From NCBI GenBank assembly GCA_016928415.1, contig JAFGKU010000056.1, positions 1-64,000 of the forward strand: a stretch of DNA of 64,000 nucleotides, written 5' to 3'. Position 1 is the first letter of the stretch, and each line of letters opens with the position of its first letter. Both the position numbers and the translations under genes were made by a program. This stretch comes from Spirochaetales bacterium (GTDB lineage Bacteria > Spirochaetota > Spirochaetia > SZUA-6 > JAFGRV01). Positions 1-8,587 of this stretch are shown piece after piece. Under the pieces are notes generated by a model. It saw only the letters and a list, made by a program, of their open reading frames with translations. It did no database searches and was not told the origin of the DNA.

Positions 1-354
1 CTTCAAGGAACGCTATTCTCGTATGTATTTCTCTTTTCTTTTACCGGTAGTTTTTCAAGCGGCTTATTCATGATTTTTTTGAATAAATTTTTAAAAACAA
101 GATTGTCTTTGGTCGGGATCAGCATAGCCGGTGCCTTTGTGTTTAACTGTGCCCAGCTGTTATTATCATGGTTTTTATTATTCGGCCGGGCAAGCCTTCT
201 CATCGCGCCGCCCTTGCTGGGGATCGGGCTTGTTTCCTCCATAATTTTGGGAATTTTCGCCCGGGAATTTTGCAGAAGGTCTGTCTGGATAAAACGGGTT
301 AAAAGTGAAATAATGAAAATAGAGGAGGCAGTGAATGAAAGCCATGTTTTATGA
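1..354 (+). CDS. Gx-family membrane protein (heptaprenyl diphosphate synthase component I-like), 3' end only
   Basis: The frame is open from the first base of the window, so the gene starts upstream and the ATG at 70 is internal. About 117 residues are visible. They show two hydrophobic helices (around GISIAGAFVFNCAQLLLSW and PPLLGIGLVSSIILGIFA) and a charged C-terminal tail. The GIS-x-GA-x-x-HN/FN-x-x-Q-L-x-x pattern is typical of the last helices of the Gx transporter / Hpre_diP_synt_I family. These are small integral membrane proteins often linked to isoprenoid or ECF-type uptake genes. The stop codon overlaps the start of the next gene by 20 bases, so the two are probably co-transcribed. 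Function within the family is unsettled; the assignment rests only on the C-terminal part. Confidence 0.6.
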   Translation, partial: LQGTLFSYVFLFSFTGSFSSGLFMIFLNKFLKTRLSLVGISIAGAFVFNCAQLLLSWFLLFGRASLLIAPPLLGIGLVSSIILGIFAREFCRRSVWIKRVKSEIMKIEEAVNESHVL

Positions 355-1318
355 AAAAAGAGACGACGGCAGGGTTAAATGCCGCCTTTGTCCCCATAAC
401 TGCCTTATTACGGAAGGCCACGCCGGGATTTGCGGTGCGCGGCGGAACAGCAATCATGACATGGAAATTCCGTATTTCGGCCGGCTTTCGTCACTCGCGG
501 TGGACCCCATAGAAAAAAAACCGTTATACCATTTTTATCCGGCCAGTACCGTGCTGTCCGCGGGATTCTGGGGCTGTTCGTTCAGATGCCCTTTTTGCCA
601 GAATTACTCCATCAGCCAGAACCATGATCTCCACAGCGATTATTTCAGTCCGGAAGAGCTTGTACAACTGGCCGTGCGGAAAAAATCGTTCGGCATTGCC
701 TATACGTATTCCGAGCCCCTGATTCATTTCGAATACATCCTGGAAACGGGCAAAATCGCCCGGAAAAAGGGAATTAAAAATATCCTGGTGTCAAACGGTT
801 ACATCAATCCTGAACCGGCCGATGAACTGCTTGAATACCTGGATGCGGCCAATATAGATCTGAAAACATTTAATTCCGATTTTTACCGCTCTGAAATCGG
901 GGGCAAACTTGAGGATGTTAAACGGTTCATCCGGCAGGCGGCACCCAGGGTGTCCCTTGAAGTGACCACGCTTATCATACCCTCAAAAAATGATACAGAT
1001 GAAGAAATCAGCGAACTGGCCGGGTTTCTTGCCGGCATCAGTAAAGATATCCCCCTCCACCTGTCCTGCTATTATCCCACGTATAAGTATGTCATACCGC
1101 CCACATCGCCCGAACTCGTTGAACGGCTGGGCGAAACAGCCAAAAAGCACCTGAATTACGTTTACCTGGGAAACGTGGGACTGCGTGAAACAAATACGTA
1201 CTGCCCGGGCTGCGGAGAATGCCTTATCAGGCGTTCGGGATACAGCGTTTCATTAAAGGGGCTTGAAGGAAATTCCTGTAAAAAATGCGGTACAAAAGTG
1301 CCGGTTGTGGGAATTTAA
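335..1318 (+). CDS. amrS: AmmeMemoRadiSam system radical SAM enzyme
   Basis: This 327-residue protein has the full AmrS layout. A Cys-rich N-terminus (CRLCPHNC, then GICGARRN) is followed by DPIEKKPLYHFYP and then the radical SAM cluster motif CSFRCPFC at about residues 83-90, the CxxxCxxC that binds the 4Fe-4S cluster. A C-terminal zinc-ribbon-like part has CPGCGECLI and CKKCG. AmrS proteins are cytoplasmic and act with Memo-like and AMMECR1-like partners, none of which is in this window; the reaction is not firmly established. The start is supported by AGGAGG eight bases upstream and lies inside the end of the preceding Gx-family gene, suggesting translational coupling. Length is normal for the family. 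Confidence 0.9.
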   Translation: MKAMFYEKRDDGRVKCRLCPHNCLITEGHAGICGARRNSNHDMEIPYFGRLSSLAVDPIEKKPLYHFYPASTVLSAGFWGCSFRCPFCQNYSISQNHDLHSDYFSPEELVQLAVRKKSFGIAYTYSEPLIHFEYILETGKIARKKGIKNILVSNGYINPEPADELLEYLDAANIDLKTFNSDFYRSEIGGKLEDVKRFIRQAAPRVSLEVTTLIIPSKNDTDEEISELAGFLAGISKDIPLHLSCYYPTYKYVIPPTSPELVERLGETAKKHLNYVYLGNVGLRETNTYCPGCGECLIRRSGYSVSLKGLEGNSCKKCGTKVPVVGI

Positions 1319-1340
1319 AAAACCTGTTGTTACCGCCAAA

Positions 1341-1628
1341 CTAAAAACCTGAAACGGCATCGGGATCTGCGGCGACCGCTTCCATCACTTCCTTTTCCCG
1401 GTCCGGGTCGAGGATTCCCCTCCCGATGTCATCATAGAAATCCGGACAGCCGGCATACATCATAAGCGTTCCTTCAGGAGTAAGTGCATCCTTGAGCGCA
1501 AGGTGGATTTGATCCGGTCCGCCGGCAATCTCACCGACGGTACGCACAGAAGCGTGCACCATCACAGTATCGCCGGGAATTATACCCAGTTTTTTAAATC
1601 CTTCAGCCAGTTCGTGACGTGAAAACAT
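1341..1628 (-). pseudogene. Aminoglycoside N3-acetyltransferase family, N-terminal fragment
   Basis: Ninety-five residues match the N-terminal third of AAC(3)-type acetyltransferases: LGIIPGDTVMVHASVRTVG, GGPDQI and the EGTLMMYAGCPDFYDDIGRG stretch. Full-length members are about 260-290 residues and place the conserved catalytic His and the acetyl-CoA site further on. Here a stop codon follows directly after DPDAVSGF, and no further homologous sequence is seen before amrS ends at 1318. It is therefore most likely a truncated remnant. It sits tail to tail with amrS and has no clear partner. AAC(3)-like proteins in environmental bacteria are often not resistance enzymes, so no resistance phenotype should be inferred. 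Confidence 0.75.
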
Positions 1629-1753
1629 GGTTTATATTAGGATTTTGGACGGAATGGTTCAAGTCTCGGTTTCCGACATTTTTGTAATTTTTTGAACGGA
1701 ATTTTAACATTTAATCTGTTTAAATTCATCAAAATTTTACCTTTCAGAGCCGA

Positions 1754-1778
1754 AAATAAAAAGAGACTCTTTTTATTT
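1754..1778 (+). promoter_or_regulatory. Perfect inverted repeat in the flgN leader
   Basis: The arms AAATAAAAAGAG (1754-1765) and CTCTTTTTATTT (1767-1778) are perfectly complementary around a single central A. As RNA this would fold into an A/U-rich stem with a short GAGAC-type loop, ending 12 bases before the flgN start codon and just before the weak ribosome-binding sequence GAGGTG. It could be an operator or a structure that modulates initiation at the head of the flagellar operon. No regulator can be assigned from the sequence. Confidence 0.5.
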
Positions 1779-1790
1779 GACGAGGTGTTT

Positions 1791-2282
1791 ATGGATAGGA
1801 AAAACGAATTAAAGGATTGTTTGAACAAGGAAATCGGGTTGTTTAGCGAATTTAACGGGCTTGTTGAAAATTTGAAGTCTTCCGTGATGGACAGGAACTG
1901 GGTGAAACTGGAGCAGGAAATCAAGGGATTGAATCAAACAGCGGCTAAAATTGATAAAATTGAGCAAAAACGGCATACATGCGTCAGGGAATTGAAGCAG
2001 GTCCTGGGTATTCCGGAAAAAGAATCTGTCCAGAAGGTCTTTTCAAGCCTGGAATCCAAAGATAAAAACGAGATCGTCCAGCTCAATACCCAACTGAAAA
2101 TGGAAATTATTCGGGTAAGGTCCACGTCAAATGGCCTGAACCATTTTCTCAGAAATGTCTCCCTGCTATTACAAAGCATTATCGGGGCTGTACTCCCTTA
2201 TACAAAGGGCAAGCTTTATTCCAGAAAAGGCAAGGTTACTGAAAATTCACCTGATTCCGTGATGATCAACAAGCAGTTGTAG
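1791..2282 (+). CDS. flgN: FlgN-family flagellar export chaperone
   Basis: FlgN chaperones bind the hook-filament junction proteins FlgK and FlgL in the cytoplasm and deliver them to the flagellar export apparatus. The 163-residue product is almost entirely helical and rich in Lys and Glu. It has the heptad-like patterns expected of FlgN, and lies directly upstream of flgK and flgL, its usual clients. The ORF track starts at 1692, but the ATG at 1791 is preferred. It follows GAGGTGTTT, and the upstream part reads as AT-rich leader with an inverted repeat. Sequence similarity in this family is weak, so the name leans on gene order. It is probably the first gene of the flgN-csrA operon. Confidence 0.75.
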   Translation: MDRKNELKDCLNKEIGLFSEFNGLVENLKSSVMDRNWVKLEQEIKGLNQTAAKIDKIEQKRHTCVRELKQVLGIPEKESVQKVFSSLESKDKNEIVQLNTQLKMEIIRVRSTSNGLNHFLRNVSLLLQSIIGAVLPYTKGKLYSRKGKVTENSPDSVMINKQL

Positions 2283-2336
2283 GCCGTCACGGGAGTAAGA
2301 AATCAATCTGGATGTCGAGTCTGAAAGGAGCAATCA

Positions 2337-4208
2337 GTGTTATCAAGCTTTACAGGCATTGAAATAGGCAAAAGAAGCCTGGTTACGCATAACCAGAGCA
2401 TCAATACGGTCGGCCACAATATAAGTAATGCAAGCGTTGAGGGATATTCCAGGCAGCGTGTGGAAATGACCGCTTTCCCGCCGTTGTATTTTCCCGGGCT
2501 AAACAGGGAAGAAACACCCGGCCAGATAGGCCAGGGAGTCACTGTGGAAAGGATTAAACGGATTAAGGATATGATTTTAGAGGAAAGAATAGTATCAGAA
2601 ACAAATGAACAGGGATACTGGTCATCCCGTGACAAATACATACTCATGCTGGAACAGATTTACAACGAACCGACGGACCTCTCCGTCCGTTCGTTGCTCG
2701 ACAATTACTGGCAGGCATGGCAGGAACTGTCCCTGCATCCTTCCGAAATGGCTGCACGAAAGGTCGTCCTGAAAAGGGGAGAAACCCTTGTAGACGGAAT
2801 CCATGACCGGTATACCCGGTTAAAGGGCGTCCGTGACATGCTGGAGGAGGATATCAAGGCCACCGTCACTGAAGTGAACGAGATGCTGCGGGAAATAGCC
2901 GCATTGAATGAGCAAATCATCAAGGTAAAGGCCATGGATGACGACCCGAATGACCTTATGGACAGGCGGGACCTGATTGTAAACAGGCTTTCAAGCCTGG
3001 CCGACATTTCCATGAGCACACAGGACCCCGACGAACATACCGTCGTTTATGTGGGCGGTATGCACGTGGTACAGGGCCGCCATTTTGAACCCCTGGAAAC
3101 GGTATCGGACCCGAATAACGAAGGTTATTCGAATATTGTCTGGAAGGGTACGGACCAGCAGGTTTTTTTACGCGGGGGAAAACTGGCGGCGCTTCTGGAG
3201 ATGAGGGATTCCGATGCAAGGAATGAAATACAAAAGCTGGACATGATGGCCGTCAATTTCATGGATATGGTAAATGAAATCCACAGGAAAGGCTTCGGCA
3301 TGAACAATGCCACGAACAATGATTTCTTCGTTGAGTATCCCTACATCAACAATGTCCTGGGGAATTATGACCGGAACGGGGACGGTGCGTATGATTCGAC
3401 GTACGTTTTCCGGATTGACGGGACAAACAAGCTTGTGCCCAAAGACCAGATTGGTTTGAGAGGCACGCTCACGCTGTCTGGTCCCCTGGAAAATGTTACA
3501 ATCGAGTATTACCCCACAGATACGGTGGAGGACCTTATAGAAAGAATCAATCTTTCCGGTTCTGAGGTTGTCGCCCGTCTCAACCAGGACGGGCAGCTTT
3601 CATTGAAAGGCACCCCGGCGGCTAACACGGCCAACCCCGAGTTTGTCATCCGGCATGTTGAGGATTCGGGCCAGTTCCTGGTGGGTTACGCCGGCATCCT
3701 CCCTCAACCGGGAGCGGCAGGCGCCTATGACTGGGCGCAGGCGGACGCTGTCAATATCCTGCGGGCGGATGCAACGTATGCCGTGGCGCCCTTGACCCAT
3801 CCGTCGGGCTGGATTACCATCAACCAGGAAATAAGGAATGACCCGGGAAGTATCGTGAACACGTTTGACCCGGTACAGGGAGGGGCGGGAGACGGTTCGG
3901 CCGCCCTGGCCATAGCCCGGCTCAGAACGGAACCTGTCATGATCGGTCAAATTACAACGTTCGATGATTATTTTGCCAGCGTGGTCACCGAGATCGGTTT
4001 GAAAGGTGAACAGGCGGAAAGCGCCGTCGAAACGTCAAATCTCGTTTTAAAGGAACTGAATAATTTAAAGGAATCCATTTCAGGCGTGAACATGGATGAA
4101 GAACTGGCCAATATGATCAAATTCCAGCACGGGTACAATGCCGCCGCAAGATTCGTCTCGGAAGTGGATAAAATGCTGGATGTGATCATCAATAGAATGG
4201 GAGTATAA
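2337..4208 (+). CDS. flgK: Flagellar hook-associated protein 1 (hook-filament junction)
   Basis: FlgK forms the first of two junction zones between the flexible hook and the filament; in spirochaetes this lies in the periplasm. The start is GTG with AAAGGAG eight bases upstream. The N-terminus has the conserved pattern TGIEIGKRSLVTHNQSINTV followed by GHNISNASVEGYSRQRV, which is the rod/hook family signature and D0 helix. The C-terminus has SNLVLKELNNLKESISGVNMDEELANMIKFQHGYNAAARFVSEVDKMLDVIIN, the matching D0/D1 helix. At 623 residues it is within the usual range for spirochaetes. The middle (about 330-500) is the variable surface domain. Eleven bases separate it from flgL. Confidence 0.97.
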   Translation: MLSSFTGIEIGKRSLVTHNQSINTVGHNISNASVEGYSRQRVEMTAFPPLYFPGLNREETPGQIGQGVTVERIKRIKDMILEERIVSETNEQGYWSSRDKYILMLEQIYNEPTDLSVRSLLDNYWQAWQELSLHPSEMAARKVVLKRGETLVDGIHDRYTRLKGVRDMLEEDIKATVTEVNEMLREIAALNEQIIKVKAMDDDPNDLMDRRDLIVNRLSSLADISMSTQDPDEHTVVYVGGMHVVQGRHFEPLETVSDPNNEGYSNIVWKGTDQQVFLRGGKLAALLEMRDSDARNEIQKLDMMAVNFMDMVNEIHRKGFGMNNATNNDFFVEYPYINNVLGNYDRNGDGAYDSTYVFRIDGTNKLVPKDQIGLRGTLTLSGPLENVTIEYYPTDTVEDLIERINLSGSEVVARLNQDGQLSLKGTPAANTANPEFVIRHVEDSGQFLVGYAGILPQPGAAGAYDWAQADAVNILRADATYAVAPLTHPSGWITINQEIRNDPGSIVNTFDPVQGGAGDGSAALAIARLRTEPVMIGQITTFDDYFASVVTEIGLKGEQAESAVETSNLVLKELNNLKESISGVNMDEELANMIKFQHGYNAAARFVSEVDKMLDVIINRMGV

Positions 4209-4219
4209 GGGGAAAATAA

Positions 4220-5464
4220 ATGAGAAGAATCAGCACAAACATGCCGAATGACGACATGCAATACCATTTGCGGATACGCGAATGGAAGATGAATGAACTC
4301 AACAACAAGATGGCGTCCCAGACACGGATCAAGGATTTGAGGAACGATCCTGTGGCAGCGGGAAAGGCCGTCAAATTCCAGTCCCTCCTTACCCGGCTGA
4401 ACCAGTTTTCAAAAAATATTGAAACCATGCAGGGTACGAACGCCATTGCCGAAGGATACATGAACGAAAGCATGAACATACTCCAGCGTGTCAGGGAGCT
4501 GGCCGTACAGGGCGGGAACGCCGTTTATACGAAAGAACAGCTTGGATACATGGGAGAGGAAGTTGACAGGTACTTGAACGAGTTTGTGTCGATAGCCAAC
4601 GCCCGGCACGGCGACGGAACAACCCTTTTTTCAGGATACAGGACACGGCTTGAACCTTTCATGGTGGATATGGGCCACGTTACCGGCGGGACCGGTCAGA
4701 AAATAACGAATGTCACCTACATCGGCAATACGGGACGGAACCAGGCCGAGATTTCGGACGGCACGTTTGAGCAGGTCAATTATCCCGGTAATTATGTTTT
4801 CTGGGCGGAGAATCAGAGCATCTATTCCACGATAGATTCCACCAATTACCAGGTGCAGCAGGATTCGATCATCAGGATAGATGACAAGCAAATAGAATTG
4901 AAGGCGGGCGACAACCTTTTCGCCATTGCCGGTAAAATAAACGATGCCGATGTGGCGATCAAGGCCCAGGTTGATCCTGTCCAGAATTCACTGATACTTA
5001 AATCGACAATTCCCCATGAAATCTGGGTAAATGATGAGAAGGGAACTGTCCTGACAGACCTTGGCATCGTAGCTGCAGGCGGGCGGACACCGCCCCTGAA
5101 TGTCGAAAAAAGCGCGACGGTTTTCGGGGCTTCCGTATTCGATGTTTTAATACGCCTGAGGGATTCATTTTTCAACGGGGATATCAAGCAGATCGGAGGC
5201 GCCGGTCTGCGCGGCATCGATGACGCCATCACAAACATGTCTTCCCACCTGGCCGAGATAGGCAGCAGGAGTAACAGGCTTGACGCGACATATAAGAGGC
5301 TTATGGACGAAATTCCCGACATAACGGAATTAAGTTCAAAGGAAACAGACCTGGACCTTACGCAGGCCATTACCGACCTGAAGATGCTTGAATACACACA
5401 AAAAGCGGCGCTTGAAACGGCCGCAAGGATCATCAAACCTACTTTGTTGGACTATCTGAGGTAA
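4220..5464 (+). CDS. flgL: Flagellar hook-associated protein 3 (hook-filament junction)
   Basis: FlgL forms the second junction ring, between FlgK and the flagellin filament. The 414-residue product has flagellin-like terminal helices. The N-terminal part reads RISTNMPNDDMQYHLRIREWKMN and later SQTRIKDLRNDPVAAGKAVKF, the counterpart of the flagellin '[11 protein letters not shown]' region. The C-terminal part ends with LTQAITDLKMLEYTQKAALETAARI, the usual FlgL C-terminal helix. The start ATG follows GGGGAAAATAA. It lies between flgK and fliW in the order known from Treponema and other spirochaetes. The five-base gap to fliW suggests a single transcript. Confidence 0.96.
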   Translation: MRRISTNMPNDDMQYHLRIREWKMNELNNKMASQTRIKDLRNDPVAAGKAVKFQSLLTRLNQFSKNIETMQGTNAIAEGYMNESMNILQRVRELAVQGGNAVYTKEQLGYMGEEVDRYLNEFVSIANARHGDGTTLFSGYRTRLEPFMVDMGHVTGGTGQKITNVTYIGNTGRNQAEISDGTFEQVNYPGNYVFWAENQSIYSTIDSTNYQVQQDSIIRIDDKQIELKAGDNLFAIAGKINDADVAIKAQVDPVQNSLILKSTIPHEIWVNDEKGTVLTDLGIVAAGGRTPPLNVEKSATVFGASVFDVLIRLRDSFFNGDIKQIGGAGLRGIDDAITNMSSHLAEIGSRSNRLDATYKRLMDEIPDITELSSKETDLDLTQAITDLKMLEYTQKAALETAARIIKPTLLDYLR

Positions 5465-5469
5465 AATAT

Positions 5470-5919
5470 ATGAAAGTCAAGACCAAAGCGTATGGCGTGA
5501 TTGATGTCGATGAAAGGCAGAAACTGTTTTTCCCTTTCGGGCTTTTCGGCTTTGAAAATTTAAAAAACTTTGTTCTGTTCGATGCAACTCAAAAGCCATT
5601 TTTCTGGCTGCAGTCCCTTGATGTAACAGAGATAGCTTTTGTACTCATCAATCCCCGTGTTTTCAGGCAGGATTATACGCTTGAGGTGACTGAAGAAGAA
5701 CTTGCAGAAATCGGCATAGAATCCCCGGAGGAAATACTCGATTTTGCCATAGTGACTATTCCCGAAAATACGATGAAAATGACGGCAAACCTGCAGGGAC
5801 CTGTCGTTATAAACAAGCGAACCAAGATGGGCAGGCAATGTATTTCGTCAAACCCGGCATGGAAGATACGTCACCCCATTCTTGAAGAACTGGCGGGCAT
5901 GGAGAAAAAAACATGCTGA
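5470..5919 (+). CDS. fliW: Flagellar assembly factor FliW
   Basis: FliW is a small cytoplasmic protein that binds flagellin and, when free, binds and inactivates CsrA. This couples flagellin secretion to flagellin translation. The 149-residue product has the FliW signatures [26 protein letters not shown] and the C-terminal [15 protein letters not shown]-x-RT stretch, which ends in the conserved [10 protein letters not shown]. Its stop overlaps the csrA start by seven bases, so the two proteins are translationally coupled, as in other bacteria with this switch. Both flaB leaders elsewhere in the window contain candidate CsrA-binding hairpins, which fits a complete FliW-CsrA-flagellin circuit. 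Confidence 0.96.
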   Translation: MKVKTKAYGVIDVDERQKLFFPFGLFGFENLKNFVLFDATQKPFFWLQSLDVTEIAFVLINPRVFRQDYTLEVTEEELAEIGIESPEEILDFAIVTIPENTMKMTANLQGPVVINKRTKMGRQCISSNPAWKIRHPILEELAGMEKKTC

Positions 5920-6152
5920 TTTTAACCCGCAAAGTGGATGAAGCCATCATGATCGGTGATAAAATCGAGGTCTCCGTTGTCGATATTAAAGGCGACCAGG
6001 TTAAACTCGGCATCAAGGCACCCAGGGAAGTGAAGGTTTACAGGCAGGAAGTGTACCTTGCCATCCAGAAGGAAAATATTGAAGCATCGCAGATTGCCCC
6101 GGACAAGCTGCCTGACCTGAATGATGTGTTCGGCAAAAAGGAAAAAGAATAG
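5913..6152 (+). CDS. csrA: Carbon storage regulator / translational repressor CsrA
   Basis: CsrA is an RNA-binding dimer that recognises GGA motifs, ideally in hairpin loops, and usually blocks ribosome access. The protein starts [20 protein letters not shown] and contains [19 protein letters not shown], including the conserved Leu4 and the Arg at about position 44 that contact RNA. At 79 residues it has a longer C-terminal tail than the 61-residue Escherichia coli protein, as is common in FliW-containing bacteria, where this tail takes part in FliW binding. The start lies inside fliW. Targets are suggested by the GGA-loop hairpins before both flaB genes in this window. Confidence 0.97.
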   Translation: MLILTRKVDEAIMIGDKIEVSVVDIKGDQVKLGIKAPREVKVYRQEVYLAIQKENIEASQIAPDKLPDLNDVFGKKEKE

Positions 6153-6235
6153 ATTCCCGAAATATGTTTATTTAATACCCTGTTCTTGGCATAAATCCTC
6201 ATAATTGTTATTATTGACAAAATAAGGAGTAATGA

Positions 6236-7534
6236 ATGCGTACCCGTATCGTTCATGAAGGTGTAAAACACCTGGAATATGAAATCAGAAAAATCGTTGA
6301 AATAGGCCTGCAGATGGAAACCCTCGGCGTGGATATGCGCTGGGAGAACATAGGCGACCCCGTGGCCATGGGCGAAAAAATAGAGCCCTGGATAGCCGAG
6401 ATCATTCATGAGCTGGTCAACCAGGATAAATCCTGGGCGTATTGTCCCAGCAAAGGCGTTAATGAAACGCGTGAATTCATAGCCTCCGAAGTGAATAAAA
6501 GGGGCGGTGCACAGGTCTGTGCGGATGATATTCTTTTTTTCAACGGCATCGCCGATGCCGTTGACAAGGTATACGATCTTGTGCACAAGGACAACCGGAT
6601 CATCATGGCCTCTCCCTCTTACCCGACCCATTCCTCCAACGAGGCCAAGCGGGGGGATTACCCGAGAGTGTATTTCCGGCTTGATCCCCGGAATAACTGG
6701 CAGCCGGATCTGGAGGAGCTTGAGAACAAGGTTAAATACAATCCGCAGATAATCGGTATCGGCCTTGTTCATCCCGACAATCCCACAGGCATGGTATATT
6801 CCAAAGACGCATTGACGGAAATAGTGAGGATTGCGAGAGAACACAACCTTTTCGTTATATGTGACGAAATTTACGCCCATATAACATTTAACGGTGCGCC
6901 CGTACTGCATTTATCCACCGTCATCGAAGATGTTCCGGCGCTTTCCCTGAGGGGCATATCCAAGGAATACCCGTGGCCCGGCTCCCGGTGCGGCTGGATT
7001 GAAATGCTGAACCGGCATAAGGACCCGGATTTTTCGGAATACTGCCGTGCCCTGGTCAATGCCAAGATGATGGAGGTGTGTTCAACGACGCTGCCGCAGA
7101 TGTCCATTCCGCTTGTCATGGGCAATCCCCTTTATCCGGAGCACTTGAAAACACGTGCCGCGATTTTTGAAAAAAGGGCGCAGGAAACGTATGACGCCTT
7201 TAAAGACATACCGGGTGTCATTGTCAATAGAACCAGCGGCGCCTTTTATTTTTCCCTGGTATTTAAAAAGGGAGCCTTGACGGACAAGCAGACCCTTCCC
7301 ATAAAAAACACCGAGGTAAAAAGCATGGTTGAAAAACTTGTAGAAGGGGTTCCGAACGATAAACGTTTTGTGTATTACCTCATGGGTGCCGAGGGTATCT
7401 GTGTCACGCCTCTCTGCGGTTTTTTCACCGATCTGGAAGGTTTCAGGATCACGTATCTCCAGGCCGATGACGGGATAAGAAGAAATACCCTCTCACGGAT
7501 TGCGGATGCGGTAAAGAGGTATCTGGGCAGCTGA
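6236..7534 (+). CDS. PLP-dependent aminotransferase, class I/II
   Basis: This 432-residue fold-type I aminotransferase has the expected landmarks. These are YCPSKGVNETREFIA near the N-terminus, the cofactor-contacting HPDNPTGMVYS, CDEIYAHITF with the Asp that contacts the pyridine nitrogen, and GISKEYPWPGSRCGW with the Lys that forms the Schiff base. RITY near the end supplies the substrate carboxylate-binding Arg. The start ATG follows AAGGAG at seven bases. The amino acid substrate cannot be told from the sequence; alanine or an aromatic amino acid are possible by family. It follows csrA by 83 bases in the same direction but has its own leader, so it may or may not be part of the flagellar transcript. 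Confidence 0.9.
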   Translation: MRTRIVHEGVKHLEYEIRKIVEIGLQMETLGVDMRWENIGDPVAMGEKIEPWIAEIIHELVNQDKSWAYCPSKGVNETREFIASEVNKRGGAQVCADDILFFNGIADAVDKVYDLVHKDNRIIMASPSYPTHSSNEAKRGDYPRVYFRLDPRNNWQPDLEELENKVKYNPQIIGIGLVHPDNPTGMVYSKDALTEIVRIAREHNLFVICDEIYAHITFNGAPVLHLSTVIEDVPALSLRGISKEYPWPGSRCGWIEMLNRHKDPDFSEYCRALVNAKMMEVCSTTLPQMSIPLVMGNPLYPEHLKTRAAIFEKRAQETYDAFKDIPGVIVNRTSGAFYFSLVFKKGALTDKQTLPIKNTEVKSMVEKLVEGVPNDKRFVYYLMGAEGICVTPLCGFFTDLEGFRITYLQADDGIRRNTLSRIADAVKRYLGS

Positions 7535-7624
7535 GTCTGACGCTGCATGATTTCCTGCGGAAATGTGTAAAATTCCCGAAAACAGCTGAATTTCGGTCAA
7601 CTTCGGCTATAATAATAACGCATT

Positions 7625-7921
7625 TTATTTATATTTCACTAATACTACGCTATCAACAAAATTCGGTCCAGAAACAGTTTTACTATTCCCAAAGTCATAT
7701 GATTGATTTCCATTAATGAAGCCTGCAGCATAGGTATTACCGCCCGCGTCAACTGCTACCGAGGAAAATTCAGAAAAATGTAATCCTGTAGTGACAGATT
7801 TGGCCCATTGAGCATCACCGGCAGCAATAGCAGTTGTTGTATTTGATGGTGGCGGACATCCAAAGAATAATAAAATAAAACAGAAGACAGAAATAATAAT
7901 GATTCCATTATAATTCTTCAT
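7625..7921 (-). CDS. Short lipoprotein with one SBBP-type beta-propeller repeat
   Basis: The 98-residue product starts with a signal peptide ending in the lipobox-like LLFFGC, so it should be exported and lipidated. After a short Thr/Pro linker there is a single repeat (SVAVDAGGNTYAAGFINGNQ then VVLVKYK). It matches the SBBP repeat pattern, in which many tandem copies normally build a beta-propeller of several hundred residues. One copy cannot make a propeller, so this is probably a truncated gene or the remains of a larger one. A ribosome-binding site (AAAGGATG) stands nine bases before the ATG. No functional partner is evident. Confidence 0.6.
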   Translation of the reverse strand: MKNYNGIIIISVFCFILLFFGCPPPSNTTTAIAAGDAQWAKSVTTGLHFSEFSSVAVDAGGNTYAAGFINGNQSYDFGNSKTVSGPNFVDSVVLVKYK

Positions 7922-8058
7922 TTATTTATCATCCTTTCAAAAAAATAATAACTATAGGGTACTTCCAAAAACGATCCTTTTAGAGGTGTCAACCGCCCCT
8001 TTAAAAAACTGTTTGTAAAGACTCGCTACATTAATTATATTCTGGTTTCTATACTATT

Positions 8059-8484
8059 TTAGCTGTATTTTATAAATCCCGCATTCCATACCTGATTTTG
8101 CGGAAAATACATTTTATCGACTTTATAAACAAACGGTTCGAATATAATTTTATGCTTGTCCTTCAAGTTCATTATCTCGTTTGTTCTACTCAAGCTTACC
8201 CTGAGCGCAAAGAGCACTTTCCCTTTACCCGGGCTTGGTATGAGGAATATAAAATCAAGAAAAATGCGGCCCGGAAGAAAATGGCTATCATGATCGAGGA
8301 CCCCGTTTCGTTTCATGATGACAGAGAGCTGCAAAAAATCAAAGCCGGCATCGACATGCTTTCGGTCATAAGGAAACAGCTTGAAGTGTTCGTCCCCTTT
8401 TAGGAAATTGGACATGATCCTTTCAATATTTTTTTTCTGGATTTTTAGCACGTTTTTTGCTGAGATTTTACCGATTTTTTTCAA
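8059..8484 (-). CDS. Hypothetical protein, 141 residues
   Basis: I do not recognise this product. The frame starts at a TTG preceded by GAAGGAAAAAC, which is a usable ribosome-binding site. It encodes a basic N-terminal third followed by hydrophobic segments such as RIFLDFIFLIPSPGKGKVLF. A competing ORF on the other strand (8098-8403, 101 residues) covers most of the same DNA and also lacks recognisable features; the minus frame is longer and has the better start. Either may be real, or the region may be a decayed gene. No operon partner is close: 574 bases separate it from tsaB-side genes, and the lipoprotein at 8588 is divergent. Confidence 0.35.
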   Translation of the reverse strand: MKKIGKISAKNVLKIQKKNIERIMSNFLKGDEHFKLFPYDRKHVDAGFDFLQLSVIMKRNGVLDHDSHFLPGRIFLDFIFLIPSPGKGKVLFALRVSLSRTNEIMNLKDKHKIIFEPFVYKVDKMYFPQNQVWNAGFIKYS

Positions 8485-8587
8485 GTTTTTCCTTCAAAGA
8501 CATATTATAAAAATTCATTTGTAAAATAACCTCATACATGATACACTAAGGGCTAAAAATGTATAATTTAAAAAGGAGGTTTAATTT

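Noticed and set aside
6183-6200. TTGGCATAAATCCTCAT as a sigma-54 promoter before the aminotransferase
   Set aside because: The GG is present but the base pair ten positions on is CA rather than GC, and no TTGC follows.
6038-6910. 290-codon minus-strand ORF
   Set aside because: It overlaps csrA and the aminotransferase, both with firm motifs, and has no recognisable domain.
8098-8403. 101-codon plus-strand ORF
   Set aside because: The opposite frame at 8059-8484 is longer and has a better ribosome-binding site. Neither is certain, so only the minus frame was listed, with low confidence.
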